Shown one piece after another: positions 1 through 11,000 of a DNA stretch of 48,797 bases (position 1 is the stretch's first letter; each line of letters starts with the position of its first letter). This DNA is from an uncultured Alistipes sp. (lineage in GTDB: Bacteria; Bacteroidota; Bacteroidia; Bacteroidales; Rikenellaceae), in assembly GCA_900544265.1 (NCBI GenBank), contig UQUQ01000019.1, positions 1-48,797 on the forward strand. Reading direction: 5' to 3'. A program made the translations under genes and the position numbers. The notes under the pieces were generated by a model that was not told the DNA's origin, did not search any database, and was given only the letters and a program-made list of their open reading frames with translations.

Positions 1-831
1 GTGCTGCTCGCCCGTCAGGTGAACGTGCCGAAGATCGTAGTATTCCTGAACAAGTGCGACATGGTGGACGACCCCGAAATGCTCGACCTGGTCGAGATGG
101 AGGTTCGCGACCTGCTTTCGAAATACGACTATGATGGCGACAACGCCCCCATCATCCGCGGTTCCGCTCTGGGTGCCCTGAACGGCGAGCCGAAGTGGGA
201 GGAGAAGGTCATGGAGCTGATGGACGCCGTAGACAGCTACATTCCGCTGCCGCAGCGTGAGAACGAGAAGCCGTTCCTGATGCCTATCGAGGACGTGTTC
301 TCGATCACCGGCCGTGGTACCGTAGTTACGGGCCGTATCGAGACCGGTATCATCCATGTCGGTGATCCCGTTGAGATCATCGGTCTGGAGGAGAAGACCC
401 TGACTTCGACCTGCACGGGTGTCGAGATGTTCCGCAAGCTGCTCGATGAGGGCGAGGCCGGCGACAACGTAGGTCTGCTGCTCCGCGGTATCGACAAGAA
501 GGAGGTTAAGCGTGGTATGGTAGTCGCTAAGCCCGGCTCGATCACCCCGCACACCGAGTTCGAGGCTGAGGTCTACATCCTGAAGAAGGAAGAGGGTGGC
601 CGTCACACGCCGTTCCACAACAACTATCGTCCGCAGTTCTATCTCCGTACGATGGACGTTACCGGTGAGGTTCACCTGCCCGCAGGCGTAGACATGGTGA
701 TGCCTGGTGATCACGTAACGATCACCGTGAAGCTGATCTACCCGGTAGCCCTGAACGAGGGTCTGCGTTTCGCAATCCGTGAGGGTGGCCGTACGGTAGG
801 TGCCGGTCAGATCCTGAAGGTCGTGAAGTAA
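1..831 (+). CDS. tuf: Elongation factor Tu, 3' part (gene starts before the window)
   Basis: EF-Tu carries aminoacyl-tRNA to the ribosome as a GTP complex. The frame is open from base 1, and 276 of the usual roughly 395 residues are present, so the start, P-loop and switch regions lie upstream. What is seen is the end of the GTPase domain with the guanine-specificity motif NKCD and the GSAL motif, then the two beta-barrel domains ([24 protein letters not shown], quoted in part: [11 protein letters not shown]). The C-terminus GQILKVVK is normal for the family. A hairpin terminator follows 20 bases after the stop, then tRNA-Trp, secE and nusG, the usual bacterial order. Identification is certain; only the 5' end is missing. 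Confidence 0.98.
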   Translation: MLLARQVNVPKIVVFLNKCDMVDDPEMLDLVEMEVRDLLSKYDYDGDNAPIIRGSALGALNGEPKWEEKVMELMDAVDSYIPLPQRENEKPFLMPIEDVFSITGRGTVVTGRIETGIIHVGDPVEIIGLEEKTLTSTCTGVEMFRKLLDEGEAGDNVGLLLRGIDKKEVKRGMVVAKPGSITPHTEFEAEVYILKKEEGGRHTPFHNNYRPQFYLRTMDVTGEVHLPAGVDMVMPGDHVTITVKLIYPVALNEGLRFAIREGGRTVGAGQILKVVK

Positions 832-850
832 TCACACGATACAATCCCGA

Positions 851-877
851 GGCGGTGTTTCCGCACCGCCTCTTTTT
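851..877 (+). terminator. Rho-independent terminator after tuf
   Basis: A 7-bp GC stem (GGCGGTG with CACCGCC) around a 6-base loop is followed by TCTTTTT. It ends directly at the first base of tRNA-Trp, so it may end tuf transcription only in part, or lie in the leader of the tRNA-secE transcript. Confidence 0.75.
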
Positions 878-948
878 AGGAGCATAGTTCAAGGGTAGAA
901 TAGCGGTCTCCAAAACCGTTGATGGGAGTTCGAATCTCTCTGCTCCTG
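878..948 (+). tRNA. tRNA-Trp (anticodon CCA)
   Basis: The acceptor arms AGGAGCA and TGCTCCT pair fully. The anticodon stem GCGGT/ACCGT holds loop CTCCAAA with anticodon CCA, and a T-arm with TTCGAAT follows. The discriminator is G and the 3' CCA is not encoded (the DNA reads GCA). It lies between tuf and secE, an arrangement known from other bacteria. Confidence 0.96.
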
Positions 949-969
949 CAAAGATAAAGACGCAGAAAT

Positions 970-1167
970 ATGTTCAACTACGTTAAAGAATCGTATAACG
1001 AGCTTGTAAACAAGGTGACGTGGCCCACGTTCCCGCAGCTTCAGAGCTCCACGATTGTCGTGATGGTGGCTTCGGTCATCTTCGCGATCGTCGTTTTGGC
1101 CATGGACCTGACGTTCGAGAATCTCATGGGTGTCATCTACAAGACACTGGGTAATCTTGGTCGTTAA
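970..1167 (+). CDS. secE: Preprotein translocase subunit SecE
   Basis: This 65-residue protein is the single-spanning form of SecE, the essential small partner that clamps SecY in the inner-membrane Sec channel. It shows the family signature: an amphipathic N-terminal helix with KESYNELVNKVTWPT, then one hydrophobic helix at about residues 30-55 (IVVMVASVIFAIVVLAMD). It lies 21 bases after tRNA-Trp and just ahead of nusG, the classic secE-nusG pair. Length and position fit; no anomaly is seen. Confidence 0.96.
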   Translation: MFNYVKESYNELVNKVTWPTFPQLQSSTIVVMVASVIFAIVVLAMDLTFENLMGVIYKTLGNLGR

Positions 1168-1182
1168 TTGTGCGTACAGGCG

Positions 1183-1743
1183 ATGAGCAAGATTGAAAAA
1201 CAGTGGTATGTTGTCCGTGCCGTTGGTGGCAAGGAGGGTAAGGTCAAGGAGTATATCGAGTCCGAAATCCGCCACAACCACCTCGAAGATTACATCTCCC
1301 AGGTCTTGATTCCCACCGAAAAGGTCTACACCATCCGCAACGGAAAGAAGGTCTCCAAAGAGAAGGTCTCCTATCCGGGTTATGTGTTGGTGGAGGCTGC
1401 TTTCGTCGGTCAGATTCCGATAATTATTCGCAATACTCCCAATGTGCTTGGTTTCCTCGGCGATACGAAAGAGGACAGCCGCAAGATGATCGCCACGCCT
1501 CTGCGTCCACAGGAGGTCGCGCGCATCCTCGGCCGTGTCGATGAAATGAATGCCATGGAGGAGGAGAACGAAATACCATTCTTCGTCGGCGAGACCGTCA
1601 AGGTCACCGATGGCCCTTTCTCAAGCTTCCAGGGTACCATCGAGGCCGTCGATAATGAGCGCAAGAAACTCACGGTATCGGTGAAGATATTCGGGCGCAA
1701 AACTCCTATGGAGTTGAGTTTCACACAAGTAGAAAAAGAATAA
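1183..1743 (+). CDS. nusG: Transcription termination/antitermination factor NusG
   Basis: NusG binds RNA polymerase, reduces pausing and links transcription to Rho or the ribosome. The 186-residue protein starts MSKIEKQWYVVRAVGGKEGK. An N-terminal NGN domain with WYVVRAV and GYVLVEA is followed by the C-terminal KOW domain (GETVKVTDGPFSSFQGTIE). The frame is open back to a TTG at 1168, directly after the secE stop. The ATG at 1183 is preferred because the family begins a few residues before WYVV. It lies between secE and rplK, 16 bases before the latter, and probably belongs to one long operon. Confidence 0.97.
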   Translation: MSKIEKQWYVVRAVGGKEGKVKEYIESEIRHNHLEDYISQVLIPTEKVYTIRNGKKVSKEKVSYPGYVLVEAAFVGQIPIIIRNTPNVLGFLGDTKEDSRKMIATPLRPQEVARILGRVDEMNAMEEENEIPFFVGETVKVTDGPFSSFQGTIEAVDNERKKLTVSVKIFGRKTPMELSFTQVEKE

Positions 1744-1759
1744 TTAACCAAGGAAAACT

Positions 1760-2200
1760 ATGGCAAAAGAGGTTGCTGCATTTATTAAATTGCAGATCAA
1801 AGGTGGTGCCGCCAATCCTTCGCCCCCGGTTGGTCCCGCATTGGGTTCTAAGGGAGTCAATATCATGGACTTCTGCAAGCAGTTCAATGCGCGTACGCAG
1901 GACAAGGCGGGTAAGGTTCTTCCGGTCATCATCACCGTTTACAGCGATAAGTCGTTCGACTTTGTTGTAAAACAGCCGCCCGTAGCGATCCAGCTTAAGG
2001 AAGCAGCCAAGGTGCAGAAGGGTTCCGCCCAGCCTAACCGCGACAAGGTCGGTCAGGTGACGTGGGAGCAGATCCGCGACATCGCGAAGGACAAGATGTC
2101 CGATATGAACTGCTTCACGTTGGAGTCCGCTATGCGTATGGTAGCCGGTACGGCCCGCAGCATGGGTATCAACGTAGTCGGTGAATTTCCTAACATGTAA
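1760..2200 (+). CDS. rplK: 50S ribosomal protein L11
   Basis: L11 (146 residues, normal length) forms the GTPase-associated centre with 23S rRNA and is needed for stringent-response signalling through RelA. The N-terminal domain shows the family proline-rich stretch [15 protein letters not shown], and the RNA-binding C-terminal domain ends with GTARSMGI. The start ATG is 16 bases after nusG. rplA follows 11 bases after the stop, as in the standard L11 operon. Confidence 0.98.
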   Translation: MAKEVAAFIKLQIKGGAANPSPPVGPALGSKGVNIMDFCKQFNARTQDKAGKVLPVIITVYSDKSFDFVVKQPPVAIQLKEAAKVQKGSAQPNRDKVGQVTWEQIRDIAKDKMSDMNCFTLESAMRMVAGTARSMGINVVGEFPNM

Positions 2201-2211
2201 TTACGAAGAAG

Positions 2212-2910
2212 ATGAGTAAGTTGACAAAAAATCAAAAGATCGCCTACGCCAAGGTTGAAGCCGGTAAGGCTTACAAGCTGCCGGAGGCTGCCGCTCTTCT
2301 GAAGGAAATTACGTTCACGAAATTCGACGCTTCGGTTGATATCGACGTTCGTTTGGGCGTAGACCCCCGCAAGGCCAATCAGATGGTCCGCGGCGTGGTT
2401 ACTCTTCCTCACGGAACCGGCAAGACGGTGCGCGTGCTCGTTCTCTGTACTCCCGAGAAGGAGGCAGAGGCCAAGGCCGCTGGCGCCGACTATGTAGGCC
2501 TCGACGAATTTGTCGAGAAGATCAAGGGAGGCTGGACCGATGTCGATGTAATCATCTGCACCCCCAACGTCATGGGTAAGGTTGGTGCCCTGGGCCGTAT
2601 CCTCGGTCCGCGTGGCCTGATGCCGAACCCCAAGACAGGAACGGTGACGATGGAAGTCGGCAAGGCCGTCGGTGAGGTGAAGGCCGGTAAGATCGACTTC
2701 AAGGTCGATAAGTTCGGTATCATCCACACCACCGTGGGCAAGGTTTCTTTCTCGGCCGACCAGATCGTGGATAACGCCAAGGAGGTTCTGAACATGATTC
2801 TCAAGCTGAAACCGGCTGCTGCCAAAGGTTCTTATGTGAAGAGTGTTTATCTCTCGACCACCATGAGCCCCGGCGTGCAGATTGATCCCAAATCAGTAGA
2901 AACCAAATAA
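2212..2910 (+). CDS. rplA: 50S ribosomal protein L1
   Basis: L1 (232 residues) forms the L1 stalk that moves deacylated tRNA out of the E site. In many bacteria it also represses its own L11-L1 message. Family motifs are seen: [27 protein letters not shown], and [12 protein letters not shown], the signature of the RNA-binding face. It lies 11 bases after rplK and 17 bases before rplJ, with no terminator between them. Confidence 0.98.
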   Translation: MSKLTKNQKIAYAKVEAGKAYKLPEAAALLKEITFTKFDASVDIDVRLGVDPRKANQMVRGVVTLPHGTGKTVRVLVLCTPEKEAEAKAAGADYVGLDEFVEKIKGGWTDVDVIICTPNVMGKVGALGRILGPRGLMPNPKTGTVTMEVGKAVGEVKAGKIDFKVDKFGIIHTTVGKVSFSADQIVDNAKEVLNMILKLKPAAAKGSYVKSVYLSTTMSPGVQIDPKSVETK

Positions 2911-2927
2911 GAAGGAGGATAGAAGAG
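2911..2927 (+). promoter_or_regulatory. Shine-Dalgarno-like site before rplJ
   Basis: GGAGG at 2914-2918 lies 9 bases before the rplJ ATG. Bacteroidetes rarely use Shine-Dalgarno sequences, and the neighbouring genes here do not show one, so this strong match stands out. It may be chance in a purine-rich spacer. Confidence 0.4.
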
Positions 2928-3452
2928 ATGACAAAGGAAGAAAAACTGGTTGTGATTAACAGCCTTACCGAGCAGCTCCAGGCTTATCCTCACTTCTACA
3001 TCGCCGACATCGAGGCGCTCAACGCCGAGCAGACCGCTGCCCTGCGCCGCAAGTGCTTCGAGAGCGACGTGAAGCTGGTAGTTGTAAAGAACACCCTGCT
3101 CACGAAGGCGCTCGAGAAGGTGGAGAAGGCTGATGCTGATCTGGTAAAAGTATTGGAGGGTCCTACCTCGATTATGTTCGCCAACGTTGCAAAGGCTCCT
3201 GCCGTTCTTATCAAGGAGTTCCGCAAGAAGTCGGACAAACCCGTTCTCAAGGCGGCTTTCGCCGAGGGGTGTGTCTACATCGGCGACAACCAGCTGGACG
3301 CTCTGTGTAACATCAAGTCGAAGGAAGAGCTCATCGGCGATATCGTCGCTCTGCTTCAGTCCCCGGCCAAGAATGTTATCTCTGCATTGCAGGCTAATGC
3401 AGGCCAAAAGATTGCGGGCCTCGTGAAGACGCTCGAATCGAGAAACAACTAA
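2928..3452 (+). CDS. rplJ: 50S ribosomal protein L10
   Basis: L10 (174 residues) is the base of the ribosomal stalk and carries L7/L12 dimers on its C-terminal helix. The N-terminal RNA-binding domain starts MTKEEKLVVINSLTEQLQ and contains RRKCFESDVKLVVVKNTLL, the usual signature. The C-terminal helix region (SALQANAGQKIAGLVKTLES) is the expected L12-binding part. It precedes rplL by 44 bases, the conserved rplJL pair. In other bacteria the L10-L12 complex represses this operon; no leader structure could be assigned here. Confidence 0.98.
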   Translation: MTKEEKLVVINSLTEQLQAYPHFYIADIEALNAEQTAALRRKCFESDVKLVVVKNTLLTKALEKVEKADADLVKVLEGPTSIMFANVAKAPAVLIKEFRKKSDKPVLKAAFAEGCVYIGDNQLDALCNIKSKEELIGDIVALLQSPAKNVISALQANAGQKIAGLVKTLESRNN

Positions 3453-3496
3453 TTTTCACAAACAAGAATTAAAAACAAATTAATAAGCTTACAACT

Positions 3497-3874
3497 ATGG
3501 CAGACGTAAAGAAACTTGCTGAAGAACTGGTTAACCTGAAGGTGACCGAGGTAAACGAACTCGCACAGATCCTCAAGGAGGAGTATGGTATTGAGCCGGC
3601 TGCTGCCGCTGTTGCCGTTGCAGCCCCCGCTGCAGGCGCTGGCGAGGCCGCTCCCGCCGAGAAGACGTCGTTCGACGTGATCCTGAAGAGCGCTGGCCAG
3701 GCCAAGCTCCAGGTTATCAAGGTTGTCAAGGAGGTTGCAGGCCTTTCGCTGGGTGACGCTAAGGCACTCGTTGACGGCGCTCCGAAGGCCGTTAAGGAGG
3801 GTGTTTCCAAGGAAGAGGCTGAGCAGATCAAGGGCCAGCTCGAGGAGGCAGGTGCTGAAGTTGAGCTTAAGTAG
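3497..3874 (+). CDS. rplL: 50S ribosomal protein L7/L12
   Basis: This 125-residue stalk protein recruits translation GTPases. It has the standard three parts: an N-terminal dimerisation helix pair (residues 1-35), an Ala/Gly/Pro-rich flexible hinge (about 36-55, [20 protein letters not shown]), and the C-terminal domain with [20 protein letters not shown] and [16 protein letters not shown]. The stop is 29 bases before a long hairpin that separates the ribosomal genes from rpoB. Confidence 0.98.
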   Translation: MADVKKLAEELVNLKVTEVNELAQILKEEYGIEPAAAAVAVAAPAAGAGEAAPAEKTSFDVILKSAGQAKLQVIKVVKEVAGLSLGDAKALVDGAPKAVKEGVSKEEAEQIKGQLEEAGAEVELK

Positions 3875-3903
3875 CATTGCTGCTTAAGGCTGCATAGACG
3901 ATC

Positions 3904-3945
3904 AGGTATAGGGCTTACCGGTGGTGTAAGCTCTATGCCTTTTCT
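3904..3945 (+). terminator. Hairpin terminator or attenuator between rplL and rpoB
   Basis: A 15-bp stem (3904-3918 with 3926-3940, two G-U pairs) closes a 7-base loop and is followed by TTTCTT. In other bacteria the rplL-rpoB gap holds a partial terminator that sets lower expression of rpoBC than of the stalk proteins. The same role is inferred here, because no promoter matching the phylum consensus was found between it and rpoB. Confidence 0.75.
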
Positions 3946-4112
3946 TGGTCTAAAGACCGGAAGTGCCGAACATGTGCTGTGTCCGTTCTTTGGAAGATGA
4001 ATGCTCCCGGGGCATGTTGTGCCTGCATACGGGGGCATTGGCGGGATAGATACCCGTCCACTTTTGGGAGCGTAACCCACCCAATTACACTTCAACTAAT
4101 TTGGATTTTACG

Positions 4113-7100
4113 ATGTCCACAGCAAAAACACAACAAAGAATCAGCTTCTCGACAGTCAAGAACCGGGTGCCTTATCCGGATCTGCTGGAGGTACAGCTCA
4201 AATCATTCCGGGATTTTTTCCAGATGGACACCACGGCCGAAAATCGTAAGAACGAGGGGCTGTACAAGGTGTTTCAGGAGAATTTCCCCATCACGGATAC
4301 CCGGAACAACTTCGTTCTGGAGTTTATCGACTACTATATCGACCCGCCGCGCTATTCGATCGAGGAGTGCCTCGAGCGCGGTTTGACGTACAGCGTCCCG
4401 CTGAAAGCCAAGCTGAAGCTCTATTGTACGGACGACGAGCACGAGGATTTCGGCGTCGTCGTGCAGGACGTGTACTTCGGTACGATTCCCTATATGACCG
4501 AACGCGGTACGTTCGTCATCAACGGTGCGGAGCGTGTCATCGTATCCCAGCTGCACCGTTCGCCGGGTGTGTTCTTCGGACAGAGCATGCACACCAACGG
4601 CACCAAGCTCTATTCGGCGCGTATCATCCCCTTCAAGGGGTCGTGGATAGAGTTCGCTACGGACATCAACAACGTGATGTATGCCTACATCGACCGTAAG
4701 AAGAAGCTGCCCGTCACCACGCTGCTGCGTGCCATCGGTTACGAGGCGGACCAGCAGATTCTCGAGATTTTCGACCTGGCCGACGAGGTGAAGGTGTCGA
4801 AGGCCACCCTCAAGAAGGCCGTGGGCCGCAAGTTGGCCGCACGCGTGCTTTCGACCTGGGTCGAGGACTTTGTGGACGAGGATACGGGCGAGGTGGTCTC
4901 CATCGAACGAAACAACGTCATCGTGGACCGCGAAACGGTCCTCGAGGAGGAACATATCGACCAGATCATCGAGTCGGGTGCCAAGACGATCCTGCTGCAC
5001 AAGGAGAATCAGTCGGGCATCGACTTCTCGATCATCTACAATACGCTGCAGAAGGACCCCTGCAACTCCGAGAAGGAGGCCGTGGTCTACATCTACAGAC
5101 AGCTGCGCGCCTCGGAGCCGCCCGATGAGGCCACGTCGCGCGACGTCATCGAGAAGCTCTTCTTCTCGGACAAACGCTACGACCTGGGCGACGTGGGCCG
5201 TTACCGCATCAACAAGAAGCTGGACCTGGACATCGATCCGGCTATCCGTACGCTGACGCGCGAGGACATCATCGCCATCATCAAATACCTGATTCAGCTG
5301 ATCAACTCGAAGGCCGACGTCGATGATATCGACCACCTGTCGAACCGCCGCGTGCGCACGGTGGGCGAGCAGCTCTCGAATCAGTTCTCCGTGGGCTTCG
5401 TCCGCATGGCCCGCACCATCCGCGAGCGGATGAACGTGCGCGACAACGAGGTCTTCACGCCGGTGGACCTGATCAACGCCAAGACCCTCTCGTCGGTGAT
5501 CAACTCGTTCTTCGGCACCTCGCAGCTCTCGCAGTTCATGGACCAGATCAACCCGCTGGCCGAGATCACGCACAAGCGCCGTCTGTCAGCCCTCGGCCCC
5601 GGCGGTCTGTCGCGCGACCGCGCCGGATTCGAGGTCCGCGACGTGCACTACACGCACTACGGACGTCTCTGCCCGATCGAGTCGCCCGAAGGCCCGAATA
5701 TCGGTCTGATCTCGTCGCTGTGCGTCTACGCGCGGATTTCGCCGATGGGCTTCATCGAAACCCCGTACCGCAAGGTGGAGAACGGGGTGATCGACATGGA
5801 CAACTCGCACATCCGCTACTACTCGGCCGAAGAGGAGGAGGGCAAGATCGTCGCCCAGTCGAACATGCCGATCGACGACGAGGGCCACTTCCTGCAGCCC
5901 GACCGCATCAAGGCGCGTCAGGGTGCCGACTTCCCCGTCGTGACGGCCGATGAGGTGAACCTCATGGACGTGGCTCCGAACCAGATCGCCTCGATCGCCG
6001 CGAGCCTCATCCCGTTCCTCGAGCACGACGACGCCAACCGTGCGCTGATGGGCTCGAACATGATGCGCCAGGCCGTGCCCCTGGTGACCACCGAAGCCCC
6101 GATCGTCGGCACGGGTATCGAGAAGGACATGATCTCGGACAGCCGCATCCAGATCGTTGCCGAGCGCGACGGCGAGGTCGTCTTCGCCGACGCCACGAAG
6201 ATCCAGATCAAGTACGAGCGTACTGAGGACGAGATCCTCGCCTCGTTCGATCCGGAGGTGACGACCTACATGCTGCCGCGCTACCGCCGTACGAACCAGA
6301 ATACCTCCGTAACGCTGCGTCCTACGGTGCTCACGGGCGACAAGGTGACCAAGGGTCAGATCATCACCGAGGGCTATTCGACGCAGAACGGCGAGTTGGC
6401 CCTGGGCCGCAACCTGAAGGTGGCCTACATGCCCTGGAAGGGTTACAACTTCGAGGATGCCATCGTGATCTCGGAGCGTATCCAGCGTGAGGACATCTTC
6501 ACGTCGGTGCACGTCGATGAGTACATTATGGAGGTGCGCGACACGAAGCGCGGTGTCGAGGAGCTCACGTCGGACATCCCGAACGTTTCGGAGGACGCCA
6601 CGAAGGACCTCGACGCCAACGGTATCGTCCGCATCGGCGCCAACATCCACCCGGGCGACATCCTCATCGGTAAGATCACCCCGAAGGGCGAGAGCGATCC
6701 GTCGCCCGAGGAGAAGCTCCTGCGCGCGATCTTCGGCGACAAGGCCGGCGACGTGAAGGACGCTTCGCTCAAGGCACAGCCTTCGCTGCACGGCGTAGTG
6801 ATCGACACGAAGCTCTACAGCCGCGCCAGCAAGGAGGGCAAGAAGGGCAAGTCGGCCGAGAAGCAGCAGCTCGACAAACTCGACGAGAAGTTTGCCGCTG
6901 AGATCGCCGACCTGACCAAGCTGCTTGTGTCGAAACTCTGGACCCTGCTGCAGGGCAAGACCACGACGGGCATCACGGACTATTTCGGCGTGGAGCTCTA
7001 TCCCGCCGGCACGAAGTTCTCGCAGAAGCTGCTCGAGGAGATCGCCCGCAAGTCGTCGGACGAGAAGACCGGCGTGGTGATGGGCTACCTGAACCTCGGA

Positions 7101-7973
7101 TCGTGCAACTGGACCGGCGACGCCCATACCGACGCGCTGATCGAGGCCACGATCAACAACTATACGATCGAGTGGAAGAAGGCCGATGCCGCCATCAAGC
7201 GTGAGAAGTACAACCTCACCAACGGCGACGAGCTCCCGCAGACGGGCGTCATCCAGATGGCCAAGGTCTACATCGCCAAGAAGCGCAAGCTCAAGGTGGG
7301 AGACAAGATGGCCGGACGCCACGGCAACAAGGGTATCGTGGCCAAGGTGGTGCGCGACGAGGACATGCCGTTCCTCGAGGACGGAACGATCGTCGATATC
7401 TGCCTCAACCCGCTGGGTGTGCCTTCGCGAATGAACCTCGGACAGATCTATGAGGCTGTGCTCGGATGGGCCGGCCGCGAGTTGGGCGTGAAGTTCGCCA
7501 CGCCGATCTTCGACGGTGCATCGCTCGACCAGATCAACGAGTACACGGCCAAGGCCGGGCTGCCGCACAGCGGCCGCACGTACCTCTACGATGGCGGCAC
7601 GGGCGAGCGCTTCGACCAGCCGGCCACCGTGGGTGTCACGTACATGCTCAAGCTGGGCCACATGATCGACGACAAGATGCACGCGCGTTCGATCGGTCCG
7701 TACTCGCTCATCACGCAGCAGCCGCTCGGCGGTAAGGCCCAGTTCGGTGGTCAGCGTTTCGGTGAGATGGAGGTCTGGGCGCTCGAAGGCTTCGGCGCCG
7801 CCAACATCCTGCAGGAGATCCTGACGATCAAGTCCGACGATGTGATGGGCCGCGCCAAGGCCTACGAGGCGATCGTCAAGGGCGAGAACCTGCCCAAGCC
7901 GGGTATTCCCGAGGCCATGAACGTGCTGCTGCACGAGTTGCGCGGTCTGGCCCTTTCGGTCAAGCTCGAGTAA
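4113..7973 (+). CDS. rpoB: DNA-directed RNA polymerase subunit beta
   Basis: The beta subunit (1286 residues) forms half of the catalytic cleft. The start [18 protein letters not shown] at 4113 is preferred to an upstream in-frame TTG at 4101. The rifampicin-pocket region lies at about 5520-5610 ([20 protein letters not shown], then [20 protein letters not shown]). The usual resistance positions Q513, D516, H526 and S531 (E. coli numbering) carry wild-type residues; position 518 is Ile where E. coli has Asn, probably lineage variation. The catalytic lysine region [13 protein letters not shown] lies near 7300, and the C-terminus [12 protein letters not shown] is canonical. A 238-base leader with the hairpin described above precedes it; rpoC follows after 41 bases. 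Confidence 0.99.
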   Translation: MSTAKTQQRISFSTVKNRVPYPDLLEVQLKSFRDFFQMDTTAENRKNEGLYKVFQENFPITDTRNNFVLEFIDYYIDPPRYSIEECLERGLTYSVPLKAKLKLYCTDDEHEDFGVVVQDVYFGTIPYMTERGTFVINGAERVIVSQLHRSPGVFFGQSMHTNGTKLYSARIIPFKGSWIEFATDINNVMYAYIDRKKKLPVTTLLRAIGYEADQQILEIFDLADEVKVSKATLKKAVGRKLAARVLSTWVEDFVDEDTGEVVSIERNNVIVDRETVLEEEHIDQIIESGAKTILLHKENQSGIDFSIIYNTLQKDPCNSEKEAVVYIYRQLRASEPPDEATSRDVIEKLFFSDKRYDLGDVGRYRINKKLDLDIDPAIRTLTREDIIAIIKYLIQLINSKADVDDIDHLSNRRVRTVGEQLSNQFSVGFVRMARTIRERMNVRDNEVFTPVDLINAKTLSSVINSFFGTSQLSQFMDQINPLAEITHKRRLSALGPGGLSRDRAGFEVRDVHYTHYGRLCPIESPEGPNIGLISSLCVYARISPMGFIETPYRKVENGVIDMDNSHIRYYSAEEEEGKIVAQSNMPIDDEGHFLQPDRIKARQGADFPVVTADEVNLMDVAPNQIASIAASLIPFLEHDDANRALMGSNMMRQAVPLVTTEAPIVGTGIEKDMISDSRIQIVAERDGEVVFADATKIQIKYERTEDEILASFDPEVTTYMLPRYRRTNQNTSVTLRPTVLTGDKVTKGQIITEGYSTQNGELALGRNLKVAYMPWKGYNFEDAIVISERIQREDIFTSVHVDEYIMEVRDTKRGVEELTSDIPNVSEDATKDLDANGIVRIGANIHPGDILIGKITPKGESDPSPEEKLLRAIFGDKAGDVKDASLKAQPSLHGVVIDTKLYSRASKEGKKGKSAEKQQLDKLDEKFAAEIADLTKLLVSKLWTLLQGKTTTGITDYFGVELYPAGTKFSQKLLEEIARKSSDEKTGVVMGYLNLGSCNWTGDAHTDALIEATINNYTIEWKKADAAIKREKYNLTNGDELPQTGVIQMAKVYIAKKRKLKVGDKMAGRHGNKGIVAKVVRDEDMPFLEDGTIVDICLNPLGVPSRMNLGQIYEAVLGWAGRELGVKFATPIFDGASLDQINEYTAKAGLPHSGRTYLYDGGTGERFDQPATVGVTYMLKLGHMIDDKMHARSIGPYSLITQQPLGGKAQFGGQRFGEMEVWALEGFGAANILQEILTIKSDDVMGRAKAYEAIVKGENLPKPGIPEAMNVLLHELRGLALSVKLE

Positions 7974-8014
7974 GGTGTATTTAACGAGGACAAGAAAAAA
8001 CGCAAGATAAAAAT

Positions 8015-11000
8015 ATGGCAATTAGCAAAGACAACAAACCGAACAACGGTTACAGCCGTATCTCGATCGGCCTGGCCTCCCCCGAGGAGATCCTGGCCCA
8101 GTCGAGCGGCGAGGTCTTGAAGCCCGAAACCATCAACTACCGGACCTACAAGCCCGAGCGTGACGGCCTGTTCTGCGAGCGGATCTTCGGCCCGGTGAAG
8201 GACTACGAGTGCCACTGCGGCAAGTACAAGCGTATCCGCTACAAGGGCATCGTCTGCGACCGCTGCGGCGTGGAGGTCACCGAGAAGAAGGTGCGTCGCG
8301 AGCGCATGGGCCACATCTCGCTGGTGGTGCCCGTGGTGCACATCTGGTACTTCCGTTCGCTCCCCTCGAAGATCGGTTACCTGCTGGGTATCCCGTCGAA
8401 GAAACTCGAGGCGATCATCTACTACGAGCGTTACGTCGTGATCAACGCCGGTGCCGCTTCGGAGCAGGGCATCGAGCGTCTCCAGACCCTTTCGGAGAAG
8501 GAGTACCTCGACGTGCTGGCCGCGCTGCCGAAGGGCAACCAGTCGCTCGACGACACGGACCCCAACAAGTTCGTGGCACAGATGGGCGCCGAGGCGATCT
8601 ACACGCTGCTCAAGCAGGTGGACCTCGACTCGATGTCCTATGCGCTGCGCCACAAGGCCTCGACCGAGACCTCGCAGCAGCGTAAGTCCGAGGCGCTGAA
8701 GTGCCTGAACGTCATCGAGTCGTTCCGCGCGTCGAACGGCAAGAACAAGCCCGAATGGATGGTGCTGAGCGTCATCCCGGTGATCCCGCCCGAGCTGCGC
8801 CCGCTGGTGCCGCTCGACGGCGGCCGTTTCGCCACGTCGGACCTCAATGACCTCTACCGCCGCGTGATTATCCGCAACAACCGCCTCAAGCGCCTGATCG
8901 AGATCAAGGCTCCGGAGGTGATTCTCCGCAACGAGAAGCGCATGCTGCAGGAGGCTGTCGATTCGCTGTTCGACAACTCGCGCAAGTCGAATGCCGTGAA
9001 GAACGAGTCGAACCGTCCGCTCAAGTCGCTCTCCGACTCGCTCAAGGGCAAGCAGGGCCGCTTCCGTCAGAACCTGCTCGGTAAGCGTGTCGACTACTCG
9101 GCCCGTTCGGTCATCGTCGTCGGCCCCGAGCTGAAGATGCACGAGATGGGTATTCCGAAGGACATGGCCGCCGAGCTCTACAAGCCGTTCGTGATCCGCA
9201 AGCTCATCGAGCGCGGCATCGTCAAGACGGTGAAGTCGGCCAAGAAGATCATCGACCGCAAGGACCCCGTGATCTGGGGCATTCTGGAGAACGTCATCAA
9301 GGGACACCCCGTGCTGATGAACCGCGCCCCGACGCTGCACCGTCTGGGTATTCAGGCCTTCCAGCCGAAGCTCATCGAGGGCAAGGCCATGCAGCTGCAC
9401 CCGCTGGCATGTACGGCCTTCAACGCCGACTTCGACGGTGACCAGATGGCCGTGCACCTGCCGCTGGGCAATGCCGCCATCCTGGAGGCGCAGCTGCTGA
9501 TGCTCGGTTCGCACAATGTGCTCAACCCCGCGAACGGCGCCCCGATCACCGTGCCGTCGCAGGACATGGTCCTCGGTCTGTACTACATCACCAAGCCCCG
9601 CAAGGGTGTCAAGGGTGAGGGACAGGTCTTCTACGGTCCCGAGGAGGCGATCATCGCCTACAACGAGAAGCGTGCCGACCTGCACGCCGTGGTGAAGTGT
9701 CTGGTCGACGACCTGGACGAGCAGGGCAACCCCGTGCGCGTGCTCAAGGAGACGACCATCGGCCGCATCCTCTTCAACCAGGTGGTTCCCAAGGAGGTGG
9801 GCTACATCAACGAGGTGCTGACGAAGCGCTCGCTGCGTGACATCATCGCCGTGGTGATGAAGAAGGCCGGTGCCGACAAGGTGGCCAACTTCCTCGACGA
9901 CATCAAGGACATGGGTTACAAGATGGCCTTCCAGGGCGGTCTGTCGTTCAACCTCGATGCGGTGATCATCCCCGAGGAGAAGGAGAAGCTCGTGCAGGGG
10001 GGTTACGAGCGTGCCGACGCCATCATGGAGGACTACAACATGGGTCTCATTACCAACAACGAGCGATACAACCAGATCATCGACGTCTGGACGAACATCA
10101 ACTCGAAGCTGACGAAGGCCGTGATCGACACGCTGGTCAAGGACGACGACGGTTTCAATCCGGTCTACATGATGCTCGACTCGGGAGCCCGTGGTTCCAA
10201 GGAGCAGATCCGTCAGTTGAGCGGTATGCGTGGTCTGATGGCCAAGCCGCAGAAGTCGGGTGTCGAGGGTGGCCAGCAGGTCATCGAGAACCCGATCCTC
10301 TCGAACTTCAAGGAGGGCCTTTCGGTGCTCGAGTACTTCATCTCGACGCACGGTGCCCGCAAGGGTCTTGCCGATACCGCCCTGAAGACGGCCGACGCCG
10401 GTTACCTGACGCGCCGTCTGGTCGACGTGGCGCAGGACGTCATCATCAACGAGGAGGACTGCGGCACGCTGCGCGGCCTGACGGCTACGGCCATCAAGCG
10501 CAACGACGACGTCGTGCAGACGCTCTACGACCGCATCCTCGGCCGCACGGCCCTCAACGACGTGATTCACCCGCTGACGGGCGAGGTGCTCTGCAAGGCC
10601 GGCGAGGAGATCACCGAGTCGATTGCCGAGGCCATCGAGAAGTCGCCGCTGGAGTCCGTCGAGATCCGTTCGGTGCTGACCTGCGAGTCGCGCCGCGGCG
10701 TCTGCGCCAAGTGCTACGGCCGCAACTTGGCCACGGCACGCATGGTGCAGAAGGGCGAAGTGGTCGGCGTGATCGCCGCCCAGTCGATCGGCGAGCCGGG
10801 TACGCAGCTGACGCTGCGAACGTTCCACGTCGGCGGTGTGGCCGGCGGTACGGCCGTCGAGACCAATGTCGTCTCGAAGTACGAGGGACGTCTCGAGATC
10901 GACGAGTTGCGCACGGTCAAGGGCAAGAATGCAGCCGGCGAGGCGATCGACATCGTCATCTCGCGCCAGTCGGAGTTCCGCATCGTCGACCCGAAGACCG

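Noticed and set aside
1168..1182. TTG start of nusG directly after secE
   Set aside because: It adds five residues not seen in the family; ATG at 1183 fits better.
5520..5610. Rifampicin-resistance mutation in rpoB
   Set aside because: The main resistance positions carry wild-type residues. The Ile at the position of E. coli Asn518 is probably natural variation in this lineage.
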